DNA of 64,000 nucleotides from Simiduia curdlanivorans (GTDB lineage Bacteria > Pseudomonadota > Gammaproteobacteria > Pseudomonadales > Cellvibrionaceae), in assembly GCF_030409605.1 (NCBI RefSeq), contig NZ_JAUFQG010000004.1:2296501-2360500 (forward strand), written 5' to 3'. Below, piece after piece: positions 16,509 through 24,598 of the stretch; position 1 is the first letter of the stretch; the number at the start of each line of letters is the position of its first letter. The notes beneath the pieces are model-generated. The model did not search any database. It worked only from the letters and a program-made list of their open reading frames with translations, and was not told the origin of the DNA. Both the position numbers and the translations under genes were made by a program.

Positions 16509-17056
16509 GAACGTCTCCGCGTTTCTGTTTCCGGTTAAGTGTGCCGGTTAAGCCGCTGAAACGGATTAACCTGTGCTGGTTTAGGTACATCGTATTGCTA
16601 ACGCCGAGGTCGTTTGACGCTCGGCGTTGGTGTTCTGTCTCATTGTGTTCGGCAATAGCAAACCAGCCGCGTTAACCACGGTGCAGTGGTGGGCTGAATT
16701 GTGCGAAGACTTACCGAAATTAGGTGGCGCCGCCTTTGTGGTGGGGCTTTTGCTTTACCTAGCGGCGACTGGGTCGGCAGCGCTAGGGCAAGGTACTTGC
16801 CTACATAGGTCAAACGGTTGACTGCTATGTGCCTATTTATGATCTCTATCCCATGTCCTTGTGTGCTTATGCTATTCCATCTGCCTGCCAACTCGCGCAT
16901 AACGTGTTCGTAGAGTTCGTCGTGTTCGCAGTGCTCATCGAGTTCATCATTACGCGATAACCAACGCCTACTAAAACAGCGAATTAACTTACCCAATTAG
17001 CGGTAGGGCCGGTTGATGATGTCAACCCTGTTCCGTTAGGGTGTTTTGACCATCAA

Positions 17057-17103
17057 ACCCTATATGTTGGGGTTTGTCTGAGTTGGGCTACAAGATAATG
17101 CGG
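17057..17103. promoter_or_regulatory. Candidate NrdR box pair upstream of nrdA
   Basis: ACCCTATATGTTGGGG (17057-17072) matches the NrdR consensus acaCwAtATaTwGtgt at 12 of 16 positions, including all six strongly conserved ones. CTACAAGATAATGCGG (17088-17103) matches 10 of 16. Their centres are 31 bp apart, the three-turn spacing typical of NrdR box pairs. NrdR represses ribonucleotide reductase genes when dNTP levels are sufficient. Confidence 0.5.
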
Positions 17104-17142
17104 TTTAGGGTGTAATGCAAGCTACCTGTGCGGTGGGTAGGC

Positions 17143-17162
17143 TGTGGATAAAGTGTGGGTAA
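17143..17162 (-). promoter_or_regulatory. Two DnaA boxes upstream of nrdA
   Basis: On the minus strand, TTATCCACA (17151-17143) is a perfect DnaA box. TTACCCACA (17162-17154) differs at one position and lies exactly 11 bp away on the same face. DnaA control of nrdAB is established in E. coli, so this placement is meaningful. Too few boxes are present for a replication origin. Confidence 0.55.
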
Positions 17163-17416
17163 TTGGCAATGTCAGTAAACACTAATCAGCCAGTGCGGGC
17201 GCTGACGGCCTTGGCTTTGATGGGTTAGTGAAAACCGATGTTTATACTATTTTGTTCTAACTGCGACAGCGCTAGCAGTTTTTGAGATTGGCTGTTTTTT
17301 GTCGCGCGCAGGGGTTAGTTTTTGCTCGCCAGAGCCGTGTTTTAAGCTGGATTGATTTACCTCTGGCGGCGGTGTTTTCGTTACAATGCGCCGGTCATTT
17401 TAGTGAGGTGTCGGTA

Positions 17417-17785
17417 ATGAAAGCTAGGCAGCAAGGTTTGGCCCGTGTGTTAAAGGCGATAGGTTATTCTTGGCAGGGGCTGAAATCAACCTGGCAAACA
17501 GAAGCCGCCTTTCGCGAAGAACTACCCATAGCCGCCGTGCTCATTCCCCTTGCCCTCTGGCTGGATGTGAGCGCCGCGGAAACAGCCCTGCTGATTTTAA
17601 CAGTGGTGTTGGTGCTGATTATCGAGCTGATCAATAGCGGCATCGAAGCAGTAGTCGATCGCATCGGCCCAGAGTTACACGAACTATCGGGCAAGGCCAA
17701 AGACGTGGGCTCGGCGGCGGTGTTTTTGATGCTGTTGGTGACGGCCTTGACTTGGGGCTTGATTGTGGGGGGGAGGTATTTTTAG
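17417..17785 (+). CDS. dgkA: Diacylglycerol kinase
   Basis: This small inner-membrane kinase phosphorylates diacylglycerol to phosphatidate in lipid recycling. The ATG at 17417, with GAGGTG at good distance, gives 122 residues, the length of E. coli DgkA. Three membrane helices and the family motifs are present: AAFREELPIA near residue 28, and ELINSGIEAVVDRIG with LSGKAKDVGSAAV (residues 69-103), which hold the catalytic Glu and the Asn/Asp metal ligands. The open frame extends upstream to 17282 but without a start signal. A heptamer array begins at the very next base after the stop codon. Confidence 0.95.
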   Translation: MKARQQGLARVLKAIGYSWQGLKSTWQTEAAFREELPIAAVLIPLALWLDVSAAETALLILTVVLVLIIELINSGIEAVVDRIGPELHELSGKAKDVGSAAVFLMLLVTALTWGLIVGGRYF

Positions 17786-17848
17786 CTGCAAGCTACAAGC
17801 TACAAGCTACAAGCTACAAGCTACAAGCTACAAGCTACAAGCTACAAG
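17786..17848 (+). repeat. Heptanucleotide array B, CTGCAAG plus (CTACAAG)8
   Basis: Nine units of 7 bases start immediately after the dgkA stop codon. The first is CTGCAAG and the rest CTACAAG. The array is followed by CCGGAGGGCCGCCCTCTAAA and a last unit CTACAAG, a variant of the tail seen at arrays A and D. Confidence 0.95.
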
Positions 17849-17887
17849 CCGGAGGGCCGCCCTCTAAAGCTACAAGAAAAAGCCAAA

Positions 17888-17903
17888 AGGCCCTTGCGGG
17901 CCT
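17888..17903. terminator. Bidirectional terminator between dgkA and argF
   Basis: AGGCCC-TTGC-GGGCCT forms a tight stem-loop with GATCTTTT after it on the plus strand and TTTTGGCTTTTT after it on the minus strand. It sits between arrays B and C and would serve both convergent genes. Confidence 0.7.
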
Positions 17904-17930
17904 GATCTTTTGCGTCATCATCATTTGCGG

Positions 17931-18056
17931 CTTGCGGCTTGCGGCTTGCGGCTTGCGGCTTGCGGCTTGCGGCTTGCGGCTTGCGGCTTGCGGCTTGCGG
18001 CTTGCGGCTTGCGGCTTGCGGCTTGCGGCTTGCGGCTTGCGGCTTGCGGCTTGTAG
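17931..18056 (-). repeat. Heptanucleotide array C, (CCGCAAG)17 plus CTACAAG
   Basis: Read on the plus strand it is 17 perfect CTTGCGG units and one CTTGTAG, preceded by a partial unit. In the argF sense this is CTACAAG then CCGCAAG repeated, starting directly after the argF stop codon. It is the longest uniform run in the window and lies in inverted orientation to array B. Confidence 0.95.
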
Positions 18057-18977
18057 CTAGCTTTGCGCCTTCGGCCTCAACAAAAACTCCATCAACGCTT
18101 TCTGCGCATGCATGCGGTTTTCCGCTTGGTCCCACACTTTGCTGATGTTGTCGTCTTCGAGCAGGGCGGCGCTGACTTCTTCTTCGCGGTGTGCCGGTAG
18201 GCAGTGTAAGAAGATGGCGTTTTCAGCGGCCTTGGCCATGAGTGCGTGGTCGACTTTAAAGTTGGCGAAGTCGCGCAGGCGCGTTTGCTGTTCTTCTTCT
18301 TGGCCCATGCTGGCCCAGACATCCGTGGTAACTAGGTCGCAACCGGCAATGGCTTGGGCTGGGTCGTGAAAAATACGCACTAGGTCACCGGCCTCATCCA
18401 GCATGCTTTGGATGGGTTCGTAACCGGGTGGGCAGGCGATGTGCAAGGTGAAGCCACATTTTACCGCCGCATTGATATAGGACTGGCACATGTTGTTGCC
18501 ATCGCCAATCCAGGCCACGCGCTTGCCGCTAATGGAACCACGGTGTTCGGTGAAGGTTTGAATGTCGGCCAACAATTGACAGGGGTGCAGTAGGTCGGTC
18601 AGCGCATTGATCACCGGCACCGTGGCGTATTGGGCGAAGCGCTCGATACTGGCGTGCTCGAAGGTGCGGATCATCACGATATCGACCATGCGGCTCAGCA
18701 CCCGCGCCGTGTCTTCGATCGGTTCGCCGCGGCCTAGTTGGGTGTCTCTGGGCGACAGGAAAATAGCGCTGCCACCCATTTGCGCCATGCCGGCCTCGAA
18801 GGACACGCGGGTGCGGGTGGAGGATTTTTCGAAAATCATGCCGAGCACTTTGCCGACAAAGGGGCGCTCTTCCAGCCCTTGCTGGTGCAGGGCTTTGAGT
18901 TCGATGGCGCGTTCGATGACGTGGTTCAGTTCGTCGAGGCTAAGGTCGTCTAGGGATAAAAAATGTCTGGTACTCAT
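18057..18977 (-). CDS. argF: Ornithine carbamoyltransferase
   Basis: The enzyme joins carbamoyl phosphate and ornithine to citrulline in arginine synthesis. The 306 residues show the carbamoyl-phosphate loop STRTR (53-57), HPCQ near 131, the ornithine-binding HCLP near 260 and the SMG-like loop ASMGQEEE. It lies 33 bases after argD on the same strand, so the two form an operon. The stop codon is directly abutted by a heptamer array. Confidence 0.97.
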   Translation of the reverse strand: MSTRHFLSLDDLSLDELNHVIERAIELKALHQQGLEERPFVGKVLGMIFEKSSTRTRVSFEAGMAQMGGSAIFLSPRDTQLGRGEPIEDTARVLSRMVDIVMIRTFEHASIERFAQYATVPVINALTDLLHPCQLLADIQTFTEHRGSISGKRVAWIGDGNNMCQSYINAAVKCGFTLHIACPPGYEPIQSMLDEAGDLVRIFHDPAQAIAGCDLVTTDVWASMGQEEEQQTRLRDFANFKVDHALMAKAAENAIFLHCLPAHREEEVSAALLEDDNISKVWDQAENRMHAQKALMEFLLRPKAQS

Positions 18978-19010
18978 GATCTTTATGTCAACAGGTTAGG
19001 GTACCGGCCC

Positions 19011-20186
19011 TTAGGCCGGCTTAAAGTTTTGTATTAAGTCGATGACGCCGTCGCACAGGAGGGTGAAGTCTTCATCGTTAATATTGAGTGTGGGCAATAG
19101 GCGCAGGGTGTTGCCGGCGGTAACGTTAATCAGCAGGCCTTGGTCGCGACCGGCTTGCACCAAGTCACCACAGGGCTCGGTTAACTCTATGCCCACCATC
19201 AGGCCGAGACCGCGAATGTCTTTGACCAGCGGGTTGCCGGCTAGGCCTGCGCTTAAGCGCTTGATCAGCTCGGCGCCGCGATTGGCCGCCAGTGTCATGC
19301 AGCCTTCGCGCTCCAAGGTGTTCACCACGGCCAGGCCGACGGCGCAGGCGAGGGGGTTGCCGCCGAAGGTGGTGCCGTGGTTGCCAGCCTGAAATACCTC
19401 GGCCGCCGCGCCGCGGGCTAAACAGGCGCCAATGGGAAAGCCGTTGCCCAAGCCCTTGGCGGTGGTGACCACGTCGGGCAGGATATTGTTGTGCTGGTAG
19501 GCAAAAAATTTGCCGGTGCGACCGTTGCCGGTTTGAATCTCGTCCAGCATTAAGAGCCAGCCGTTGGCATCGCACAGGGCGCGCAGTTTATTCAGGTAAT
19601 CGCTCGCCGGCACATGAACACCGCCTTCGCCTTGCACGGGTTCAACCAGCACAGCGACGATTTGGTCGTTGCTCGACAGCGCTTCAACGGCGGCGACATC
19701 GTCATAGGCAACGCGCACAAAGCCTTCAACTAAAGGCGCGAAGCCGGCCTGTACCTTGCTGTTGCCGGTGGCCGACAGGGCGCCCATGGTGCGGCCGTGG
19801 AAGCTGTGTTCCATTACCACAATGGTGGGGCAGTGTTTGCCTTTGTCGTTGCCCCACTTGCGCGCCAACTTGATGGCGGCCTCGTTGGCTTCGGTGCCGG
19901 AGTTGGAAAAGAACACCTTGTCCATGCCCGACAGGGCCACCAGCTTTTCCGCCAAGGCCTCTTGGGGTTGAATATTGTAGAGGTTGGAGATGTGCACCAG
20001 AGTCGAGCCTTGCTCGGTTAGCGCTTCGGTTACCGCTGGGTGGCAGTGACCCAGGCCACACACGGCGATACCGGAAATACCATCCAAGTATGCATTGCCT
20101 CGGTCGTCCCACACGCGCGAACCTTGGCCTTTAACGATGGTTAACTTTCTCTCGCCGTAGTTGTTCATTAAAGCCTGGGTGGTCAT
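19011..20186 (-). CDS. argD: Acetylornithine aminotransferase (PLP-dependent)
   Basis: The protein has 391 residues of the class III aminotransferase family. It converts N-acetylglutamate semialdehyde to N-acetylornithine (and may act on succinyl-diaminopimelate). GTEANEAAIKLAR near residue 100 binds the cofactor phosphate, LDEIQTGNGRTG contains the PLP-ring Asp, TTAKGLGNGFPIGA contains the PLP Lys (residue 244), and HGTTFGGNPLAC is the usual dimer-interface motif. It is the first gene of the argD-argF operon. Confidence 0.95.
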   Translation of the reverse strand: MTTQALMNNYGERKLTIVKGQGSRVWDDRGNAYLDGISGIAVCGLGHCHPAVTEALTEQGSTLVHISNLYNIQPQEALAEKLVALSGMDKVFFSNSGTEANEAAIKLARKWGNDKGKHCPTIVVMEHSFHGRTMGALSATGNSKVQAGFAPLVEGFVRVAYDDVAAVEALSSNDQIVAVLVEPVQGEGGVHVPASDYLNKLRALCDANGWLLMLDEIQTGNGRTGKFFAYQHNNILPDVVTTAKGLGNGFPIGACLARGAAAEVFQAGNHGTTFGGNPLACAVGLAVVNTLEREGCMTLAANRGAELIKRLSAGLAGNPLVKDIRGLGLMVGIELTEPCGDLVQAGRDQGLLINVTAGNTLRLLPTLNINDEDFTLLCDGVIDLIQNFKPA

Positions 20187-20227
20187 GTGCGTCGCTTCCC
20201 TTGAGGTATTTAGGCCGTTTAAATAAA

Positions 20228-20248
20228 AAACCGCAGATTCTGCGGTTT
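20228..20248 (-). terminator. Rho-independent terminator of the QEGLA gene
   Basis: AAACCGCAG-ATT-CTGCGGTTT forms a 9-bp stem. On the minus strand it is followed by TTTTTATTT. It lies about 95 bases past the stop of the QEGLA gene and just upstream of argD. Confidence 0.85.
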
Positions 20249-20343
20249 GTGTGTATGTAAAGTGCAGATAATTCTATTGATCTATTGGTGCCTTGGCAAT
20301 ACAAGGGCTCGTTTATTTTTTAGCTGCGCGCCCCGTTTGACCA

Positions 20344-21630
20344 TCACGATAACAGAGATGCGTAGTCGGACTCCAATTGCTGGAAATTCAGTGCCGCAAT
20401 GAAGCGGCTAAACGACAGCCATGCGGCCAAGCCTTTCAGGTCGGCAAAATGGGGTGGTACGAATTTGGGCGCCAGCACTATGCCTTCCTGCATCAGCTGC
20501 TCAATGGTGCTGAGGTCTTCTAATTGAATCTTGCCCACGAACAGCAGTGGCAGCTTTTCCAGCTTGCCCTGCGCCACGGCTAAGCGCATGAAGTTAAAGG
20601 TTTGCACAAAGCCCTTCATATAAGAGATATCTTTGGTGAAGGGCCTGCCGGTGGGTGTGCTGCCGCGAAATACCCGGCTGGCAATAACGTAGCTGTCGTC
20701 TTCGTTCAGTTCTTTCGAGCGCAGGTAATTAAACACGTCGATAAAATTGGCGCCGTCTTCGGCCAAGGTGACGGCGCGCACCCGGTTGATCAATTTGTAC
20801 AGGCGCGATGGGGTTGAGCGCAGGGTGATGATTTCGGTCAGTACCGCGAGGCCTTCTTGGGTGACGGTGGCCGAGGGCTGACCCTTGCCTAAAAAGGTGC
20901 AGTAGGGCTGGGCCATGCCATTGAGCGTGGTGCCTAAGTGCACCCAGCCCTCGTGCGCTTCGAGCACGTCTATGTCGTTATTGTTGAGCAGCGCGCCCTT
21001 GCGGATTTTGATGTAATCGGTGCCGGCGGCGGCGTCGGCGGTGATGCCATCGCTGATCATCACGCGGATGCCGTCGTTGGGAAACACGTGGGCCATGCGC
21101 TTATTCAGTTCTTGTACGGCGGTTTCGGCGTCGATGGTTTTGGCGTCTTCATTCATGGAGCTGTGCTTGAGCAAGTTCACCAAGGTTTCTTCCATGTTGG
21201 TGCCGAGTTCTGCCACCGTCGGGTCGCCCGCGTGAAAGACATCGGAGGCCGAGCCATAGAGTTCTTGCGACAGGTCGCCAAACTCTTCGCCACCGCGCGC
21301 CTCGAGCAGACGCACCACCATTTGGTATTCGCGGCAGGCGCGGCGCATCATGCCGGTCACCGGGCTTAGTTGGCCCAGCTGGCGATTGATGTCGCGCTCT
21401 ATGTCGTGAAATTCTTTGCGCTTGGTGTGCGGGTCGAAGCCGAGCGGGCAGTGCTGGGTGTAATAAGCGGCGTCGACCTTGGGTAGGCTTTTGAACTTGC
21501 TCTTGAAGAATTCTTGTTTGATCTGGTGGTTCCACTTCACGGCATCGAGAATGCGGATTGGCTTCTGGGCTTCTACGATGCGGTCTGACAGAAGCTTAAC
21601 AGCGGCAAGGTACTCGGGTGTGGCGGCCAT
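20344..21630 (-). CDS. QEGLA-motif (DUF1704) protein, putative zinc metallopeptidase-like
   Basis: The ATG at 21630 gives 428 residues; the open frame starts six codons earlier at a TTG. The protein carries the family motifs HEGWVH near residue 231 (HExxxH-like metal site) and TQEGLAV near 265, which gives the family its name. Members have been annotated as flavohaemoglobin expression-modulating proteins, and the fold is related to tyrosine-carboxypeptidase-type metalloenzymes; the substrate is unknown. It is a single gene with its own terminator, divergent from grxD. Confidence 0.85.
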   Translation of the reverse strand: MAATPEYLAAVKLLSDRIVEAQKPIRILDAVKWNHQIKQEFFKSKFKSLPKVDAAYYTQHCPLGFDPHTKRKEFHDIERDINRQLGQLSPVTGMMRRACREYQMVVRLLEARGGEEFGDLSQELYGSASDVFHAGDPTVAELGTNMEETLVNLLKHSSMNEDAKTIDAETAVQELNKRMAHVFPNDGIRVMISDGITADAAAGTDYIKIRKGALLNNNDIDVLEAHEGWVHLGTTLNGMAQPYCTFLGKGQPSATVTQEGLAVLTEIITLRSTPSRLYKLINRVRAVTLAEDGANFIDVFNYLRSKELNEDDSYVIASRVFRGSTPTGRPFTKDISYMKGFVQTFNFMRLAVAQGKLEKLPLLFVGKIQLEDLSTIEQLMQEGIVLAPKFVPPHFADLKGLAAWLSFSRFIAALNFQQLESDYASLLS

Positions 21631-21965
21631 GTGGGTGGTCCTGCGCAATAAAAATTCATTGAGTGCGTACTTTATAGTGAAACCTATGCACGGAAGATGA
21701 TTTTTCTTTCAAACAAGGCAAAAATGCGCGCAAAGAGCGAGTTTACTAAAGTAAATGACCGATTGAGCACATTTATAACGCCGCATGAAAGGAAAATGGC
21801 TTTCGTGCGAAGGTTTTATAGTAGCTTGTGGCGCGAAAACAGGTTGAGTGCAGCGCTATTCCCGGTATTACTTTTCGCCGGCGTTAGGGTAGAATGCCGG
21901 CAATACTTGAGTGCTATAGTCGGAATTGACTGTAGAGCAACATGACACAAAGGCCGGAGTACCCG
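21631..21965. other. Divergent region QEGLA gene/grxD
   Basis: No credible gene is present. At about 21715-21790 lies a motif of the kind often seen between gammaproteobacterial genes (from memory), with the near-palindrome TTTACTAAAGTAAA at its centre. It may be a dispersed repeat, but only one copy is seen here. Confidence 0.35.
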
Positions 21966-22289
21966 ATGGACACTATCGATACAATTAAGCAACAAATTGC
22001 TGAAAACACCGTAATCCTTTACATGAAGGGTTCACCTAATGCGCCACAGTGCGGCTTTTCACAGCGCACGTCTCAGGCCGTGATGGCTTGTGGTCAGCGT
22101 TTTGCCTATGTGGATATTCTGTCTAACCCGGACATTCGCGCCGAACTGCCAAAGTACGCTAACTGGCCCACCTTCCCGCAGCTGTGGGTGAAGGGCGAGT
22201 TGATTGGCGGTTGTGACATCGTCACCGAGATGCACGCCAAGGGCGAGCTTAAAGCCCTGCTCGACGAGGCCGCCGCCAGCGCTGAATAA
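21966..22289 (+). CDS. grxD: Monothiol glutaredoxin
   Basis: This CGFS-type glutaredoxin carries and delivers [2Fe-2S] clusters. The ATG at 21966 has GGAG seven bases upstream and gives 107 residues; an ATG at 21942 in the same frame is possible. Motifs are the glutathione/cluster site KGSPNAPQCGFSQ (residues 21-33), WPTFPQLW near 63 and GGCDIV near 78. It is a single gene with a strong terminator directly downstream. Confidence 0.95.
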   Translation: MDTIDTIKQQIAENTVILYMKGSPNAPQCGFSQRTSQAVMACGQRFAYVDILSNPDIRAELPKYANWPTFPQLWVKGELIGGCDIVTEMHAKGELKALLDEAAASAE

Positions 22290-22304
22290 GCGGACCGCGC
22301 GTTG

Positions 22305-22328
22305 AAAAAGCCCCTCATGGGGCTTTTT
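22305..22328 (+). terminator. Rho-independent terminator of grxD
   Basis: AAAAAGCCCC-TCAT-GGGGCTTTTT forms a perfect 10-bp stem followed by further T residues, 16 bases after the grxD stop. Confidence 0.95.
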
Positions 22329-22449
22329 TTGATTTTGGCCTTTAAATAACCAAGTGTTATATAAACAGCGGGAAATAATCTTAGACTTTATAATGACCGT
22401 CTTTTATCTTGCCCCCTTAATTTCGGTTTAGGCTCGGTGTTACACCATT

Positions 22450-24252
22450 ATGGGCAGTCTGCTCGACTATTCAGAATCACTCTCTCTGCTGCTGGTTGCC
22501 GGCCTTCTGGCGTGGATGTTATACGCCTTTATTAAAGAAAAATTCAGCCCCGATGTGGTGGTGGGCATTGCCGTCGCCATCTTGTTGGTGTCGGGTATTT
22601 TAAGCAGCAAGGAAGTGCTGGGGGTGCTAAGCAACAATGCGCCAGCCACCATTGCCTGTATGTTTATTTTGTCGGCGGCACTCGAGCGCACCGGTTGCGT
22701 GGAGTGGCTGGCCTCGCGTATTAAACAGTATTCGGGTCAGAGCCCGCGCCAAGCCTTGATTGTGATGATGCTCTCGGCCATGGTGATGTCGGCTTTTATT
22801 AACAACACGCCGGTGGTGGCCATCTTCACACCCGTGGCCATTGCCTTGGCCTGCAGCCGCAATATCAAGCCGTCAAAACTGCTGATTCCCTTGTCTTACG
22901 CCTCTATCTTAGGCGGCACCATGACCATGATTGGCACCTCGACCAATATTTTGGCCGACGGTGTGGCGCGCGATTTCGGTATGCAGCCATTTTCCATGTT
23001 CGAGATCACCCTGTTGGGCGCAGTGATGGCGAGTGTGGGTATGACCTTTATCGTGCTGTTTTCCAGTCGTCTATTGCCCGACCGGGAAACTATTTCTAAC
23101 CAGCTGCAAGTCAGTGGCGACCGTACCTTCATGACCGATTTGATGGTGCCGCACAACTCGCCCATGATCGGCCGAACTATCGCCGAGGCCGATTTGAACG
23201 GCAATTCGGGCAATCAGGTGTTGCGTATTTTTCGCGGCGATGAAGAGCTTACCGAGCCATCGCGGGAAACCCAGTTGCAGTCGGGCGACCGTTTGATATT
23301 GCACACCAATATGCAAGACGTGGTGGAGCTGCGGGAAAATGGCCTGTTGGAATTCACCAATAATGGCGATGAAAAATTTGAAACTATCGCCACCCGCGAT
23401 GTGATCTTGGTGGAGGCTATCGTTGGGCGCAACTCGCGCTACTGCGATAGACCGATGCGCGATTTGAACGTCACTGCGCGCTACGGTATTCACGTGCTCG
23501 CCGTGCATCGCCAAGATGAAAATATTCAAACCAACTTAGATGACCTGCAATTGCAGTTTGGCGACGTGATGTTGGTTGAGGGCAGCGCTGGGCAGATTAA
23601 AAAGTTTTCCGACAACGGCGACATGATTTCCCTCAATGCCGTGCAGGAGCGCGCCTACCGCCGCGATAAGGCGCCCCTGGCAGTGTTGTCGGTGTTGTTG
23701 GTGATGGTGCTGGCGGCGTTTAATGTGATGCCTATCGAAGGCTTGGCCATTATTGCTGCCGCGCTGGTGATTACCACCGGTTGTTTGGACGTAGACGACG
23801 CCTACAAGTCGGTGGAGTGGCGCATCCTGATGATTATCCTGGGCATGCTGGCGTTTAGTATTGCCATGACTAAGGTTGGCTTGGTGCAGCTAATTGTCGA
23901 TCAGTTTTTAATCTGGTCGCCCTATCTTGGCCCCTGGCTGATGTTGAGCCTTATTTACCTGCTCACCTCCATCCTGACCGAAATTCTCAGTAACAACGCC
24001 GTAGCTGTACTGGTTGTGCCTGTGGCAATTGGCGTTGCCCAGCAAATGGGTGTGGACCCAAGGCCCTTCGTGGTGGCGGTGATGTTCGGTGCCAGCGCCA
24101 GTTTTGCCACGCCCATTGGCTACCAAACCAATACCTTCGTTTACTCGGCCGGTGGCTACCGCTTCAGCGACTTCCTGCGCTTGGGCGTGCCCCTGAATAT
24201 CATCATGTGGTTAGTGGGCACGGCGATTATTCCGCTTATTTGGGCTTTTTGA
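22450..24252 (+). CDS. SLC13/ArsB-type permease with two TrkA-C (RCK_C) domains
   Basis: The 600-residue inner-membrane transporter has about five to six helices at 10-205, two cytoplasmic TrkA-C domains (about 215-285 and 305-380), and a second helical block from about 400 to 600. Family motifs SAFINNTPVVAIFTP, GGTMTMIGTSTN and, in the second half, ILSNNAVAVLVVP with SFATPIGYQTN form the two symmetric substrate half-sites. This layout is typical of SLC13-like sodium:anion symporters, such as sulfate or dicarboxylate uptake; the ion carried cannot be read from sequence. It is a single gene, followed by the largest heptamer array. Confidence 0.9.
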   Translation: MGSLLDYSESLSLLLVAGLLAWMLYAFIKEKFSPDVVVGIAVAILLVSGILSSKEVLGVLSNNAPATIACMFILSAALERTGCVEWLASRIKQYSGQSPRQALIVMMLSAMVMSAFINNTPVVAIFTPVAIALACSRNIKPSKLLIPLSYASILGGTMTMIGTSTNILADGVARDFGMQPFSMFEITLLGAVMASVGMTFIVLFSSRLLPDRETISNQLQVSGDRTFMTDLMVPHNSPMIGRTIAEADLNGNSGNQVLRIFRGDEELTEPSRETQLQSGDRLILHTNMQDVVELRENGLLEFTNNGDEKFETIATRDVILVEAIVGRNSRYCDRPMRDLNVTARYGIHVLAVHRQDENIQTNLDDLQLQFGDVMLVEGSAGQIKKFSDNGDMISLNAVQERAYRRDKAPLAVLSVLLVMVLAAFNVMPIEGLAIIAAALVITTGCLDVDDAYKSVEWRILMIILGMLAFSIAMTKVGLVQLIVDQFLIWSPYLGPWLMLSLIYLLTSILTEILSNNAVAVLVVPVAIGVAQQMGVDPRPFVVAVMFGASASFATPIGYQTNTFVYSAGGYRFSDFLRLGVPLNIIMWLVGTAIIPLIWAF

Positions 24253-24297
24253 TTATTGCGCTAATTCGTTGGGAAAAATGCGTTCTAATGTTTTTGG

Positions 24298-24430
24298 CTA
24301 CAAGCTACAAGCTACAAGCTACAAGCTACAAGCTACAAGCTACAAGCTACAAGCCACAAGCCACAAGCCACAAGCCACAAGCCACAAGCCACAAGCCACA
24401 AGCCACAAGCCACAAGCCACAAGCCACAAG
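24298..24430 (+). repeat. Heptanucleotide array D, (CTACAAG)8(CCACAAG)11
   Basis: Nineteen units of 7 bases run without interruption. The first eight are CTACAAG and the last eleven CCACAAG, an abrupt switch at the second base. The tail GCGGATGGCCGTCCCCTACA with AGTTACAAG follows, and then a second tail copy. The array begins about 45 bases past the permease stop. Confidence 0.95.
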
Positions 24431-24598
24431 GCGGATGGCCGTCCCCTACAAGTTACAAGGCGGATGGCCGCCCCCTACGAGCCCCAAGATCAGTCTGACC
24501 CTTTGATCCTGCTTTGATCCGTCAGGTCGTACTTATTCTTTCGATGTTAATTGGTGTTGCGTTAAGTCAATAAAACGCAAGCTTACTCTAAACGCAGT

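Larger units (their letters stand above)
16509..17416. other. Long divergent regulatory region nrdA/dgkA
   Basis: The region is 908 bases with no convincing gene; a minus-strand frame at 16640-16996 has unlikely composition. It holds NrdR-like and DnaA boxes at 17057-17162 and a TTGACA on the minus strand at 17020-17025. If transcription starts near there, nrdA has a leader of nearly 500 bases, which is unusually long. Confidence 0.5.

Noticed and set aside
16640..16996. 118-aa minus-strand frame between nrdA and dgkA
   Set aside because: The composition (many Arg, His and Trp) and the lack of an SD make it unlikely; it overlaps the putative nrdA leader.
17143..17162. DnaA boxes as a replication origin
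   Set aside because: Only two boxes, no AT-rich unwinding region and no dnaA/dnaN/gyrB genes; regulation of nrdA is a better reading.
17752..18145. Open frames on both strands across arrays B and C with repeated heptapeptides
   Set aside because: A 7-bp period keeps all three frames open by chance; the frames run into argF and dgkA and have no start signals.
20187..20343. ArgR box upstream of argD
   Set aside because: I searched the 157 bases for the TGAAT-N-ATTCA pattern and found no convincing match.
13412..24430. Heptamer arrays as CRISPR
   Set aside because: Units are 7 bases in direct succession, without spacers or cas genes.
24207..24517. Frames encoding SYKLQAT-type repeats across array D
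   Set aside because: Same artefact of the heptanucleotide period; the frames overlap the permease 3' end.
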